DNA from: an uncultured Flavobacteriales bacterium
Lineage (GTDB): Bacteria; Bacteroidota; Bacteroidia; Flavobacteriales_E; Vicingaceae
Assembly (NCBI GenBank): GCA_905479915.1
Contig: CAJQOH010000035.1
Coordinates: 1-64,000, forward strand
Reading direction: 5' to 3'
Length of the DNA: 64,000 nt
The notes beneath the pieces were generated by a model that ran no database searches, was not told where the DNA came from, and was given only the letters and a program-made list of their open reading frames with translations. This document shows, piece after piece, positions 28,201-37,203 of this stretch. The stretch's first letter is position 1, and the number at the start of each line of letters is the position of its first letter. The position numbers and the translations under genes are program-made.

Positions 28201-28675
28201 ACAACTAACAGGTTATGGATTAAGTGCAGGAGGACTAATAATGGGATATGTTGCAAATAATTATCCTGAGCTATTTGGCACATTAATCTTCGACAGACCA
28301 TATTTAGATGTTATAAATACCATGATGGATAGTTCTCTTGCGTTAACAACAGTAGAATACGATGAATGGGGAAATCCTAATGATGCAACCTATTATCGAT
28401 ATATTAAATCCTATTCTCCCTATCAAAATATAAAAAAACAGAATTATCCAAATATGTTGTTTTTAGCTGCTTATAATGATGAACAAACACCCTATTGGCA
28501 GATAGCTAAGAGCGTTTCAAAATACCGAGCTAACAATACTTCCAATTCTATCATATTATTAAATACTGATTTAACTGCTGGACATAGAGGATCAACAAGT
28601 TTTAATAAGAATACTAACAAACTAGCAGACAAATATGCTTTCATACTTTATACACTTAAAAAAAATAAAAGGTAA
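25262..28675 (+). CDS. Secreted S9 (prolyl-oligopeptidase/oligopeptidase B type) peptidase with N-terminal carboxypeptidase-regulatory-like domain
   Basis: With the ATG at 25262 the protein has 1137 residues and a good signal peptide ('LILINISVIFSQ'). An earlier start at 25229 would hide the signal. Residues about 21-100 are a CarboxypepD_reg-like beta domain, followed by a Tyr-rich region of the DUF5686-like type (about 105-400). From about 470 comes the S9A opening ('NYNWLRQKSNEGVMNYLKKEN'), a propeller, and the alpha/beta hydrolase. The triad is Ser988 ('GYGLSAGG'), Asp1073 ('AYNDEQTPYW') and His1108 ('AGHRGSTS'). S9 peptidases remove leaders in some class III lanthipeptide pathways. Here, in the periplasm, it could trim the exported peptide. 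Fusion to a TonB-receptor-like regulatory region is unusual. Confidence 0.85.
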   Translation: MRFLITLILILINISVIFSQITGKVQNLKGEDLPYASIFLKKSGIGTTSNETGEYQLKFPKQFNFPFIDTLITSYIGYKDYKKPIYIKKGTRIINITLSGVVNELNEFVVKGLTYYPPEKLIKLAIKNTKKNYNNDYSLSKGFYRELVKEKDQWIVLNEAVIQLKYAPYPQKGFLSKAFRAYYNYDNLPYNMGFSSLFRHMHRFPSFIPINKDQINMVNSRFSFNFSKYGKEVSPVGGAGDLVALDKIKYRYDFFDPKLIEQYNYKLVNEEYFNGEKCYVIDFYPKKNYQRRIFQPINKKMKYPIYLGRILIAEKTFAVVKFQYQYAHHVDFSIYRGGYGIPNFLKVSVSYKKSNNQWMLNEVKTEQRKEEKIGKLKTTYTCLRSLKLDEPKKKKVIFTRDSIAFITKSIKSRNFYNKYDKLFWNTYEDSFAYPKLTKEVIKDLESTTPLEKQFLSLNIPIDSIVHPIAQEIYCQYEYHSDTIQDNYNWLRQKSNEGVMNYLKKENTYYNDVVFKLNDSIKGFYFRYNRTFKLLEENHKITKPNYFIVNNLKYRYKQAKNGNIGLYKFVNDTVDELIFDKTKAGEGKVNFWIESIQLNNKGQLAFTYTEKGDITKTLIIRNFGLENSIHEIQDVYRFLWLNDSTILYTKTDATKRSYQLRVSCLNTKTDSLIYEEKDKTFDISIKKSTSGDYIFVFAESMNEREYYYIDYNKNNIILNTITKRLSSHNYTIDHKSGSLFYAISNKTKEKYEIVQFPIDNPILNNWKTIYTTPNPIEDFYITKDYIAVQEYNKNTLELKYINKVTKKANPIAFEDKIFSFYFNKRNLDTSNIIQIDYDSPKTAYITYDIDLETENKKIVEQEVFTFDKKTYKVESISSPSSDSIQIPITLFYDEDVINDSIVGIILKSYGAYGAKYYPEFSAEDKVYVDKGFIIAYAHVRGGGELGETWYKAGKLLNKINTFEDYVSCAKFLTKKYNIDSQQLTGYGLSAGGLIMGYVANNYPELFGTLIFDRPYLDVINTMMDSSLALTTVEYDEWGNPNDATYYRYIKSYSPYQNIKKQNYPNMLFLAAYNDEQTPYWQIAKSVSKYRANNTSNSIILLNTDLTAGHRGSTSFNKNTNKLADKYAFILYTLKKNKR

Positions 28676-28689
28676 CTGTTAATTTGGAT

Positions 28690-31600
28690 ATGTTTAATGA
28701 ATCTAATATACAAAAGCAAGAGTTTATCTTAGGTAAAGGAATTTGTCGATTACCATTATTCCCATTCAATAAAATAAAAAAAATAGATTCAAAAAATATC
28801 CGAGAGTTTGCACAAATCCCTATTATTCAGGAATCAATGCTGTTAGCAAGTCCCTCTCTTCATGAAGAGGTTAACAAGTGGTTAAATGGAGAAATTACAA
28901 ACCCTAAAAGAATAATACATATTGAGCAAACACTTTACAAGTATATTTCCAGAACTTCAACCCGATGCACTCCTTTTGGTATTTTTAGTACCGTTAGCTA
29001 TATAGAAACCTCCTGTAATGAAGAAATTGATTATGAAGTTCTTATCAAAAACAGTATCACTAAAAATACAAGATTAGATACTTATTATCTTCAACTATTA
29101 ATTGACCACTTCCAGAATAAAAAGGAATGGAAACCTCATTTAAAATACGGCATCAATAACTCTATATATGAATTAGGAGATTATCTTCGATATTTTGAAG
29201 TTCAGAAAGGAAACAGAGATATTTATTTTGAACTTTCAAAAGTGTCAAGAACCCCATACTTAGAAACAGTATTATCATTTTGTTCATCTCCTCAAACTTT
29301 TATAGAAATTAAAAATTCTTGTTTTAAGAACGAATTTAGTGATGATGAAATAACATCATTTTTATATGAATTGATTGATGCAAGAATTTTACTAAGTGAA
29401 TTAGAATTTACACTAACAAACACCAATCCTTTAGAAAAATTAATAATTCTTCTTGAAAAAAGAGTAGAAAACATTCCCCTAGATGAAGGGTCAAAAAAAC
29501 AAATTTCCATAGTCAAAGGAATATCTGAAATATTGAATAACAGGACAAAATCAATTAATACAAAATATAACCAAATTGCTAACAGTTTTAAATTACTTGG
29601 AATAAACCTTACTGAAAAGAACCTTATCCATATTGATTCATATAGATCAATAAAAATGCCTCTACACATCAATCAACCTTTGTTGGATGAATTAATAGAA
29701 AGTAAAGAGCTACTTTTGAAATTAACTCCTCCAAAAATTGATATTTTCAAACAATTTAAAGCTGATTTTTATAGAAGGTATGGGGAAAGAACTATTCCAT
29801 TACTTTATGCTCTTGATCCTGAAACAGGGATTGGATATAATCAAAGGAATGAGCAAGGCGATTACTCATCATTGTTAGATAATCTTGAAATACCAACAGA
29901 TAGACTCAACACCCAAAATCTTTCATTAACACATATTGATATTTTTTTAATGAATAAGATTCTTGAAAGCAAAAAAAAGGATAGTAAAGAAATCTATATC
30001 ACTCAATCAGATCTTGATAACTACCCTATCTATAGCGATCAGCCAGACACAATGAGTGTATTATTTACATCCCTATATAAAAGGAATAAAATTTTATTAC
30101 ATGATTTCTCAGGATCAACGTCAATAAATCTTCTAAATCGATTTTCTCACCTAGATAAAAAAGTTAATACCTTATGTTTACAAATAGCTAATTATGAGAG
30201 TAATTGTAATAGAGATTCTATTATAGCCGAAATAGTCCATTTACCCGAATTAAAATCAGGTAATTTATTACTCAGTAATCCTTTAAGAGATTATGAAATA
30301 CCATGCGTGACTACATCTGAAAAATCTATTGAGAAAACCATTTTATTATCAGACATTCAGATTAGATTAGTTAATGGGAATAAAATAGAATTGATTTCTA
30401 CAAAACATAAGAAACCTATTCTCCCTAAATTATCTAATACATTAAATTATGATAGAAATTCTATAAATGTTTTTAGATTTTTATCAGATTTTCAATTTCA
30501 AGATAAAATACCATACATTTCCTTTAGTTGGAATAATATTAGTAATCTTTTTGATTTCTTTCCACGAGTTAATTATAAAAATATTATTCTTTCTCCTGCT
30601 TACTGGGTTGTTAATAAAATAGAATTAATAGGCAACAAATCTTCAAATAATTTTGACAATAACTTAGTTAATTGGAAAAATACACGAAAGATACCAGATA
30701 CATTTTATTTATCAATCGATATAAATAATGATAACAAATTGTATATTGATATAACTAACGATATAGGAAAAGAAGCCTTCAGAAAAGAATTAATAAAATC
30801 TGAGAAAGTTATACTTTCAGAAATATTGATAAATAATGACTCCCCTTTTACTGATAAATCAAAAAATTGCTTTAATAATGAAATTACTTTACCAGTAATA
30901 AGAAAGCCAAGAGAAATAAATAAACTTTCGAAGAGCGACAATTCTGCTATTGAATATAAAGAAGAAATTCAGAGTGTTTTTTATCCTGGTTCAGAATGGC
31001 TAAGTTGCAAAATATATTTAGGACATAAAACAGCAGATGAATTATTAGGTAATGAAATCCCTAATTTGGTATCTATACTAATACAAAAAAAAATTATTTC
31101 TAAATGGTTTTTTCTACGTTATTTTGATGAGGACTTTCATCTACGTTTACGTTTCCGTATATCTAAACCTGAATATTTTTCAATAGTCTTAAGAGAGTTT
31201 AATATGGTGTTAAAACATTATACTGAAAACAATATTATCCATAACATAGTTGTTGATACTTATAAAAGAGAGGTAGAACGATACTATTCTAAATGTATTG
31301 TATTCTGTGAAAATTTATTTTGTCATGATAGTTTTAATGTTACTAATTTTTTAACTCATAATTTTGATGAAGATCAAAGGTGGCTTTTTGGAGTCTTAAG
31401 TATCAACGAATACTTAAACAATTTTCGTTTTTCATTAAGTGATAAGGTGAAAATATTAGAGCTTATTTCAAGTCAATTTTTTTTAGAATTTAGAGGCGAC
31501 AAAAAGTTGAAAGTTGAATTAGATAAAAAATATAGAAAGTACAGAGAAAAGTTGCAGAACTATCTAAAGGAAAAAGAAATCTCTGAAAAAGATATTAATT

Positions 31601-31842
31601 TAATGCAATTAGTAAAGCAGGGAGCTGAAAATAATAAAGAACAGATTAAAGATATTTTGGAATATATGGATAAAAACAAATCAAAAAATGATTTAGTTGA
31701 TATTTCCCTTAGTATTGTGCATATGTTCTTAAATAGATTGTTAATTTCCAACCATAGAAAACATGAAATGGTAATATATTATTTAATGTGGAAACATTAC
31801 AAATCAGAATATGCAATGCAATTAAAATCCATAAAGAAGTAA
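28690..31842 (+). CDS. lanB: LanB lantibiotic dehydratase 2
   Basis: The ATG at 28690 is chosen over TTG at 28684, giving 1050 residues. N-terminal motifs parallel LanB1: 'ICRLPLFPFN', 'ASPSLHEEV', 'STRCTPFGIFSTVSY' (about 95-110). The C-terminal elimination domain begins near 765 ('PGSEWLSCKIYLGHKTADELL'), with 'WFFLRYFDEDFHLRLRFRI' after it. Both halves are present, so it should perform glutamylation and elimination by itself. The sequence is clearly diverged from LanB1, arguing for two peptide-specific dehydratases rather than a recent duplication. Position in the operon suggests precursor 2 as substrate. Confidence 0.92.
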   Translation: MFNESNIQKQEFILGKGICRLPLFPFNKIKKIDSKNIREFAQIPIIQESMLLASPSLHEEVNKWLNGEITNPKRIIHIEQTLYKYISRTSTRCTPFGIFSTVSYIETSCNEEIDYEVLIKNSITKNTRLDTYYLQLLIDHFQNKKEWKPHLKYGINNSIYELGDYLRYFEVQKGNRDIYFELSKVSRTPYLETVLSFCSSPQTFIEIKNSCFKNEFSDDEITSFLYELIDARILLSELEFTLTNTNPLEKLIILLEKRVENIPLDEGSKKQISIVKGISEILNNRTKSINTKYNQIANSFKLLGINLTEKNLIHIDSYRSIKMPLHINQPLLDELIESKELLLKLTPPKIDIFKQFKADFYRRYGERTIPLLYALDPETGIGYNQRNEQGDYSSLLDNLEIPTDRLNTQNLSLTHIDIFLMNKILESKKKDSKEIYITQSDLDNYPIYSDQPDTMSVLFTSLYKRNKILLHDFSGSTSINLLNRFSHLDKKVNTLCLQIANYESNCNRDSIIAEIVHLPELKSGNLLLSNPLRDYEIPCVTTSEKSIEKTILLSDIQIRLVNGNKIELISTKHKKPILPKLSNTLNYDRNSINVFRFLSDFQFQDKIPYISFSWNNISNLFDFFPRVNYKNIILSPAYWVVNKIELIGNKSSNNFDNNLVNWKNTRKIPDTFYLSIDINNDNKLYIDITNDIGKEAFRKELIKSEKVILSEILINNDSPFTDKSKNCFNNEITLPVIRKPREINKLSKSDNSAIEYKEEIQSVFYPGSEWLSCKIYLGHKTADELLGNEIPNLVSILIQKKIISKWFFLRYFDEDFHLRLRFRISKPEYFSIVLREFNMVLKHYTENNIIHNIVVDTYKREVERYYSKCIVFCENLFCHDSFNVTNFLTHNFDEDQRWLFGVLSINEYLNNFRFSLSDKVKILELISSQFFLEFRGDKKLKVELDKKYRKYREKLQNYLKEKEISEKDINLMQLVKQGAENNKEQIKDILEYMDKNKSKNDLVDISLSIVHMFLNRLLISNHRKHEMVIYYLMWKHYKSEYAMQLKSIKK

Positions 31843-31889
31843 GTCTCTTTTTTGACTATAAATATGTTTAAAATACAAGATTGATTACG

Positions 31890-34091
31890 ATGAAATTTCC
31901 TTTTTATAAGCAACCTGATGAAATGGACTGTGGAGCAACCTGCTTACGCATCATCTCGAAGCATTATAAACGTAATATTTCTTTAACCAAACTTCGTGAT
32001 TTATCAGAAACTACACGAGAAGGAGCTTCATTGAAAAATATTGCTACTGCTGCTGAGAAAATTGGTTTTAGAACTTTAGGTGCTAAATTGTCATTCAAAA
32101 AATTAGAAAAAGAGGTTCCTTTACCTTGTATTGTTTTTTGGGAACAGAAACATTTTGTAGTTGTTTATAAAATTAAAAAAAGTAAAGTATTTGTTTCTGA
32201 TCCTGCATATGGGTTGATAGAATATACCAAACAAGCCTTTATAAAAAGTTGGATAGGGAATAATACAAGTGAATATGTTGAGGAAGGTATAACTTTGTTA
32301 CTAGAACCAACCCCTAAGTTTAATCAAACAGAAGCAGACGATAACACAGAGGCTCAACAAGGATTTTCATTTTTGTTTCAATACTTATTCCGATATAAGA
32401 AATTTTTAGTCCAATTAGTTATTGGTTTATTAGCAGGAAGTTTGTTGCAATTAATCTTTCCTTTCTTAACTCAAAGTGTAGTTGATATTGGAATACAAAA
32501 TCGAGACATCAACTTCATTTACCTTATTCTATTAGCACAACTCTTTTTATTCATTGGCAGAATAAGTGTTGAAATAATTAGAAGTTGGATCTTACTTCAT
32601 CTAAGTACACGAATTAACATCTCCTTAATTTCGGATTTCTTCATCAAACTAATGAACCTTCCTATTGCCTTCTTTGATAGTAAAATGACAGGAGATATTA
32701 TGCAACGGATAAGTGACCACCAACGTATAGAGAACCTCTTAACTTCAACCAGTTTAAGTGTTTTATTTTCTTTATTTAACTTAATCATTTTTGGAGCAGT
32801 CCTCGCTTGGTATAGTGTTCAAATCTTTATTATTTTCTTAGTTGGAAGTATTATTTATCTCATTTGGGTAATGTTATTTTTGAAAAAACGAAAAGACATA
32901 GATTATAGACGATTTTCTATAATGGGTGATGAGCAAAGTAAGGTTATGGAACTCATTAATGGAATGCAAGAAATTAAACTTTTTAATGCTGAAAAACAAA
33001 AACGCTGGAATTGGGAATACGTACAAGCAAAATTATTTAAACTAGAAGTTAAGAATTTACGATTAGAGCAAACACAAGTAATAGGTTCTAACTTTATTAA
33101 TGAACTTAAGAATATACTCATTGCTATTTTCTCTGCAAAATTAGTTATAGATGGAGAAATCACTTTAGGGATGATGTTATCTATTTCTTACATTATTGGT
33201 CAACTTAATAACCCAATTCTGCAATTGATAAATTTCATTCATTCAGTACAAGATGCTAAAATAGCATTAGAACGATTGTCAGAAATACATAACAGAGAAG
33301 ATGAAGAAAGCATCGATGAACAAAAAACACAAGATGTTTCTATAAATAAAGATTTATCGATTAGAAACCTTCATTTTAGATACAAGGGAAATCAAGAAGA
33401 AGTATTGAAAAATATCAATTTAACCATACCAGCGAATAAAACAACAGCAATTGTTGGTGCAAGTGGAAGCGGTAAAACTACTTTAATGAAAATGCTTCTA
33501 AAGTTTTATGAACCTCATAAAGGAGAAATAAATTTAGGAAACGATCATTTGTCTAATATCTCTCATTCAGCTTGGCGAGAGCAATGCGGGGTGGTTATGC
33601 AAGATGGCTATATTTTTAATGACACCATTGCTAATAATATTGCTATTGGTCAAGATATAATTGATAAAGAACGATTAAAAAAAGCAGTTGAAATAGCTAA
33701 TATCAAAGATTACATAGATGCTTTACCACTTAGCTATAATACCAAAATAGGAATGGAAGGCGTTGGCATGAGTGGAGGACAACAACAACGTCTATTTATA
33801 GCAAGAGCAGTCTATAAAAATCCAAACTTTATTTTCTTTGATGAAGCAACAAGTTCGCTAGATGCGAATAATGAAAAAATGATAATGGATAACTTGAATC
33901 AGTTTTTCAAAGAACGAACAGCAGTTGTAATTGCTCATCGATTAAGTACCGTTAAAAACGCAGACCAAATAGTAGTATTAGATAAAGGAAAGATAATAGA
34001 AAAAGGTACACACACTGAGTTAATAAAACAAAAAGGGAATTATTATAACTTAGTAAAGAATCAATTAGAATTAGAAAAGTTAAACGGATAG
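31890..34091 (+). CDS. lanT: Peptidase-containing ABC exporter (C39 domain, LanT type)
   Basis: The ATG at 31890 is preferred to TTG at 31881, giving 733 residues. The C39 peptidase has Cys14 ('DEMDCGATC'), His88 ('QKHFVVVY') and Asp104 ('SDPAYG'). Six membrane helices span about 165-450. The ABC domain has Walker A 'GASGSGKTT' from 523, signature 'MSGGQQQR' from 627 and Walker B 'FIFFDEATSSLD' near 650. Such transporters cleave double-glycine leaders on the cytoplasmic side and export the core. It is the only intact exporter in the window, so it likely serves both precursors. A decayed relative lies at 22637. Confidence 0.95.
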   Translation: MKFPFYKQPDEMDCGATCLRIISKHYKRNISLTKLRDLSETTREGASLKNIATAAEKIGFRTLGAKLSFKKLEKEVPLPCIVFWEQKHFVVVYKIKKSKVFVSDPAYGLIEYTKQAFIKSWIGNNTSEYVEEGITLLLEPTPKFNQTEADDNTEAQQGFSFLFQYLFRYKKFLVQLVIGLLAGSLLQLIFPFLTQSVVDIGIQNRDINFIYLILLAQLFLFIGRISVEIIRSWILLHLSTRINISLISDFFIKLMNLPIAFFDSKMTGDIMQRISDHQRIENLLTSTSLSVLFSLFNLIIFGAVLAWYSVQIFIIFLVGSIIYLIWVMLFLKKRKDIDYRRFSIMGDEQSKVMELINGMQEIKLFNAEKQKRWNWEYVQAKLFKLEVKNLRLEQTQVIGSNFINELKNILIAIFSAKLVIDGEITLGMMLSISYIIGQLNNPILQLINFIHSVQDAKIALERLSEIHNREDEESIDEQKTQDVSINKDLSIRNLHFRYKGNQEEVLKNINLTIPANKTTAIVGASGSGKTTLMKMLLKFYEPHKGEINLGNDHLSNISHSAWREQCGVVMQDGYIFNDTIANNIAIGQDIIDKERLKKAVEIANIKDYIDALPLSYNTKIGMEGVGMSGGQQQRLFIARAVYKNPNFIFFDEATSSLDANNEKMIMDNLNQFFKERTAVVIAHRLSTVKNADQIVVLDKGKIIEKGTHTELIKQKGNYYNLVKNQLELEKLNG

Positions 34092-34094
34092 TAA

Positions 34095-35375
34095 GTGCCA
34101 GAAAACAAAGAAATAGAAATACGTTCAGACGAAGTACAAGAAATACTTTCCCATGTGCCAACATGGATGATTCGTTGGGGGATTACTTTGATTTTCGGAT
34201 TAATTATAATGTTGGTATTTATCTCATGGTTTATCAAGTATCCTGACGTTATACAAGGACAAGTAATTTTAACTACAGAACAACCACCTGTAAAATTAGT
34301 GAGTAAGACAGCTGGCTATATTGAACAGCTTTATTTTAAAGACAATACTACCATTAAAAAAGGACAGACAATTGCTCAAATAACCAATCCAACCAAAAAG
34401 GAAGTTATTGATAACTTAAATCAGTTGCTACATAATTTTGAATTAAATAATATTGGCGAAATAATTCCTTTATTAGAAGATATAGGCACATTAGGAGAAA
34501 TGCAATCGGAGTTTAATAATCTCTATAATAACCTAAAAGAATACCATCAAGTTACCAAAAATAACTATTACAAAGAGTCATTAAAGAATATCAATTTACA
34601 AATAGAATACAATGATAGGTTAGCATGGATAACCAAAGGAGAGTTAGACCTTCTTAATCAAGAAATAAGTAACGCCAAAGAAAAATTTAAATCAGATAGT
34701 TTGTTATATCATAAACAAGTTATCTCAAAAAATGAGTTTTTCACTAATCAAAGTGAATACATTTCAAAAAAGCAACGAATAATTAATACAAAGAAAATCT
34801 ATGTAAACAATAAGATTACTGTAGCTAATTATTTAAAGCAAAAAAATGACTTGAAACAAACCAATGAGAATAAAATTAGAAGCTTAGAAACCAACATAAA
34901 ATCAGCTATTAATTCAATAAAGAGTTATACTGAAACTTGGCAACAGAATTATACCATAATTGCACCAACTGAGGGCAAGTTATCTTATTTAAGTTCGATA
35001 ACAACGAACCAATATATTATACCACAAACTCCACTATTTGCCGTTACACCGAATAATCAAGCATACATTGGAAATGTTCAAATTCCTTCCCAAGGATATG
35101 GTAAGATAGCTAAAGGACAACAAGTAAGAATTAAACTGGATAATTACCCTTATCAAGAATATGGTCAGTTAACTGGAGAGATAAAAAACATTTCACAAAT
35201 AGCAGGGAAAGAAGGCTACTTTGTTCAATTAAGATTAACGGAAGGATTAACAAGTACTTATAAGAAAGAGCTGACGTATAAACCTGATATGATGGGAACT
35301 GCTGAAATTGTAACAGAAGATTTAAGGTTAATTGAACGTATCTTTAATAAGTTTAGAAAGGTGTTAGATAAGTAA
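34095..35375 (+). CDS. HlyD-family periplasmic adaptor
   Basis: A 426-residue membrane-fusion protein has a cytoplasmic start, one membrane helix (about 28-47), a biotinyl-lipoyl-like half ('AGYIEQLYFKDNTTIKKGQ'), long coiled-coil hairpins (about 95-290), the second lipoyl half and a C-terminal beta-barrel. The start is GTG at 34095, three bases after the exporter stop; no ATG lies upstream in frame. It links the ABC exporter to the TolC-like outer-membrane channel. Confidence 0.92.
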   Translation: MPENKEIEIRSDEVQEILSHVPTWMIRWGITLIFGLIIMLVFISWFIKYPDVIQGQVILTTEQPPVKLVSKTAGYIEQLYFKDNTTIKKGQTIAQITNPTKKEVIDNLNQLLHNFELNNIGEIIPLLEDIGTLGEMQSEFNNLYNNLKEYHQVTKNNYYKESLKNINLQIEYNDRLAWITKGELDLLNQEISNAKEKFKSDSLLYHKQVISKNEFFTNQSEYISKKQRIINTKKIYVNNKITVANYLKQKNDLKQTNENKIRSLETNIKSAINSIKSYTETWQQNYTIIAPTEGKLSYLSSITTNQYIIPQTPLFAVTPNNQAYIGNVQIPSQGYGKIAKGQQVRIKLDNYPYQEYGQLTGEIKNISQIAGKEGYFVQLRLTEGLTSTYKKELTYKPDMMGTAEIVTEDLRLIERIFNKFRKVLDK

Positions 35376-35386
35376 AGATTACTGTT

Positions 35387-35614
35387 ATGGACATTCAAAA
35401 AATATTACTTGATTTCGAAAAAGATAAAGAAACCAAAGAGTTTAAAATAGCACTAGATAGTACGGTTAATGAGATAAATAAACTATTTGAAGAAAGAATA
35501 AAAAAATTAAACGGAAAAATTACGTTGCTAGAAAATAACCTAAAAGCTTATCGTAATGTTAATTCTCAGATAGAGTTTATGCTTAAAGAAAAACTTCATG
35601 AAAATAATAGATAA
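35387..35614 (+). CDS. Small coiled-coil protein in export operon
   Basis: A 75-residue, highly charged, helical protein (heptad-like Leu spacing around 'NEINKLFEERIKKLNGKITLLENNL') has no signal peptide or membrane segment. It starts 11 bases after the adaptor gene and clearly belongs to the operon. No family is recognised. It could be a cytoplasmic regulator or assembly factor of the exporter. Confidence 0.65.
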   Translation: MDIQKILLDFEKDKETKEFKIALDSTVNEINKLFEERIKKLNGKITLLENNLKAYRNVNSQIEFMLKEKLHENNR

Positions 35615-35623
35615 ACAGAAACG

Positions 35624-35836
35624 ATGAATTACAAAACAAAATCAACAACCATCTATATTTTAGGAGCAATTATAATTATTACTGGGGTAGCGTTAAAGAT
35701 CATGCACATTGAGTATGGTTTAGCTGTTTTAATGATTGGAATAGGCATTGGCTCATTCGGCTCTTTTTTTGAAATAAAATACCTCAAAACAAAAGTTAAA
35801 GAACTAGAACAACAATTAGAAGGAAATACTAAATGA
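35624..35836 (+). CDS. Small two-helix membrane protein, GldL-like
   Basis: A 70-residue protein has two membrane helices (about 9-24 and 31-48) and a short charged C-terminal helix ('KTKVKELEQQLE'). The spacing and the 'GVALKIMHIE' turn recall the membrane part of GldL-type proteins, but the match is weak. Its stop overlaps the TolC start in an ATGA junction, indicating coupled translation. Confidence 0.65.
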   Translation: MNYKTKSTTIYILGAIIIITGVALKIMHIEYGLAVLMIGIGIGSFGSFFEIKYLKTKVKELEQQLEGNTK

Positions 35837-37137
35837 GAAGAATCTTATTACTCATATTATTTGTATTTACTACTTGTATAAGCTATTCTCAAGAGCATTG
35901 GACATTAAGCAACTGTATCGAACAAGCTTTAAGTAATAATTTAACCATTAAAGAAAACCACTTAGATGCTGATTTATCAAAAGCCAATTTAAATAAAACT
36001 ATTTTTAATTATTTGCCCACTTTAAACGGAAACGCATCTCACGGTTATAACTGGGGGCAACGAATAGATCCGTTTACCAACACTTTTGCTACCGAAAGGG
36101 TACGTTCTAATAACTTCTATTTAAGTAGCAGTATGACATTGTTTTCGGGCTTACAGAATTATCATACCAAACAGCAAGCAAAATCGGATTATAAGATTCA
36201 GCAATATAATATTGAAATACAGCAGCGAAATTTAAAGATTGATGTAACAGCAGCTTATTTACAAGTTATTTTAAATCAAGAGATATTATCAACTTACCAG
36301 GAGCAATTAAAACTAACTGAACAACAAAAGGTAAGAACAAAACTTTTAATTGAAGCCAATAGAAAAACGAAATCAGAATTGTTGGAAATAGAAGCTCAGC
36401 TCTCGTTAGATGAATTAAATGTTACTAAAGCGACCAACGACATTAAAACAGCAACATTATTATTGAAACAAATTATTAATTTACCAAAAGATACAGAATT
36501 CAAAATAGAGCAAACAGAAATCAATCAACCAACAGAACAAGTAACTAAGGCTGATTACACTTCTTTGGTTGAAATAGAACAAGCTAAAGAAAGGTTAAAT
36601 AGTAGATTTAAATCACTTCAAATAGCAAAGGGAGGTATTTCCCCTTCCCTATCCTTAAATGCATCACTAGGTAGTGGTTTTTCAGGAAGTAACGTAGAAC
36701 TTTCTCCTAATGGAGAGTTCATCCCTAAGCGATTTAATACTCAGTTAGATGAAAACCTATACCAGTCTGTTACTTTAACATTAAGTATCCCTATTTTAAA
36801 TAGACATCAGACGACTTATAACATTCAATCCGCAAAAATAGCAGTAGAAAAAGCCAAAATCAATCAAGAAAGAACCAACCAAGAGTTGGAATACAAAATA
36901 GAGCAATTGGAAATTGACATTGAAAATGCAAAGTTAGAATTAGTATCATCAGAAAAAGCGTTGAAATCTGCCCAAATCTTAGCTGAAAATGCCAAATTGA
37001 AATATGAAAATGGAGTAATTAATTTTACAGTATTCAATGAAATTAATACAAAGCTATTTATTGCTCAATCCAATACTATTCAGGCTAAATATCAGTATTT
37101 TTTTAAATCTAAACTGAATAACATTTATAGTAAATAA
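35833..37137 (+). CDS. TolC-family outer-membrane channel protein
   Basis: A 434-residue OEP/TolC protein has a signal peptide (ending CISYSQ), the opening 'WTLSNCIEQALSNNLTIKENH', two long helical repeats and beta-barrel strands ('SPSLSLNASLGSGFSGS', 'SVTLTLSIPILNR'). It completes the tripartite exporter with the ABC and HlyD proteins. It is the last gene of the lanthipeptide operon. Confidence 0.92.
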   Translation: MRRILLLILFVFTTCISYSQEHWTLSNCIEQALSNNLTIKENHLDADLSKANLNKTIFNYLPTLNGNASHGYNWGQRIDPFTNTFATERVRSNNFYLSSSMTLFSGLQNYHTKQQAKSDYKIQQYNIEIQQRNLKIDVTAAYLQVILNQEILSTYQEQLKLTEQQKVRTKLLIEANRKTKSELLEIEAQLSLDELNVTKATNDIKTATLLLKQIINLPKDTEFKIEQTEINQPTEQVTKADYTSLVEIEQAKERLNSRFKSLQIAKGGISPSLSLNASLGSGFSGSNVELSPNGEFIPKRFNTQLDENLYQSVTLTLSIPILNRHQTTYNIQSAKIAVEKAKINQERTNQELEYKIEQLEIDIENAKLELVSSEKALKSAQILAENAKLKYENGVINFTVFNEINTKLFIAQSNTIQAKYQYFFKSKLNNIYSK

Positions 37138-37203
37138 GCATTAATCTAAAGTTGTGTAAGTAAGGACTAAGCTTTTTTAATACAAAAGAGTTAAATTAGC
37201 TCC

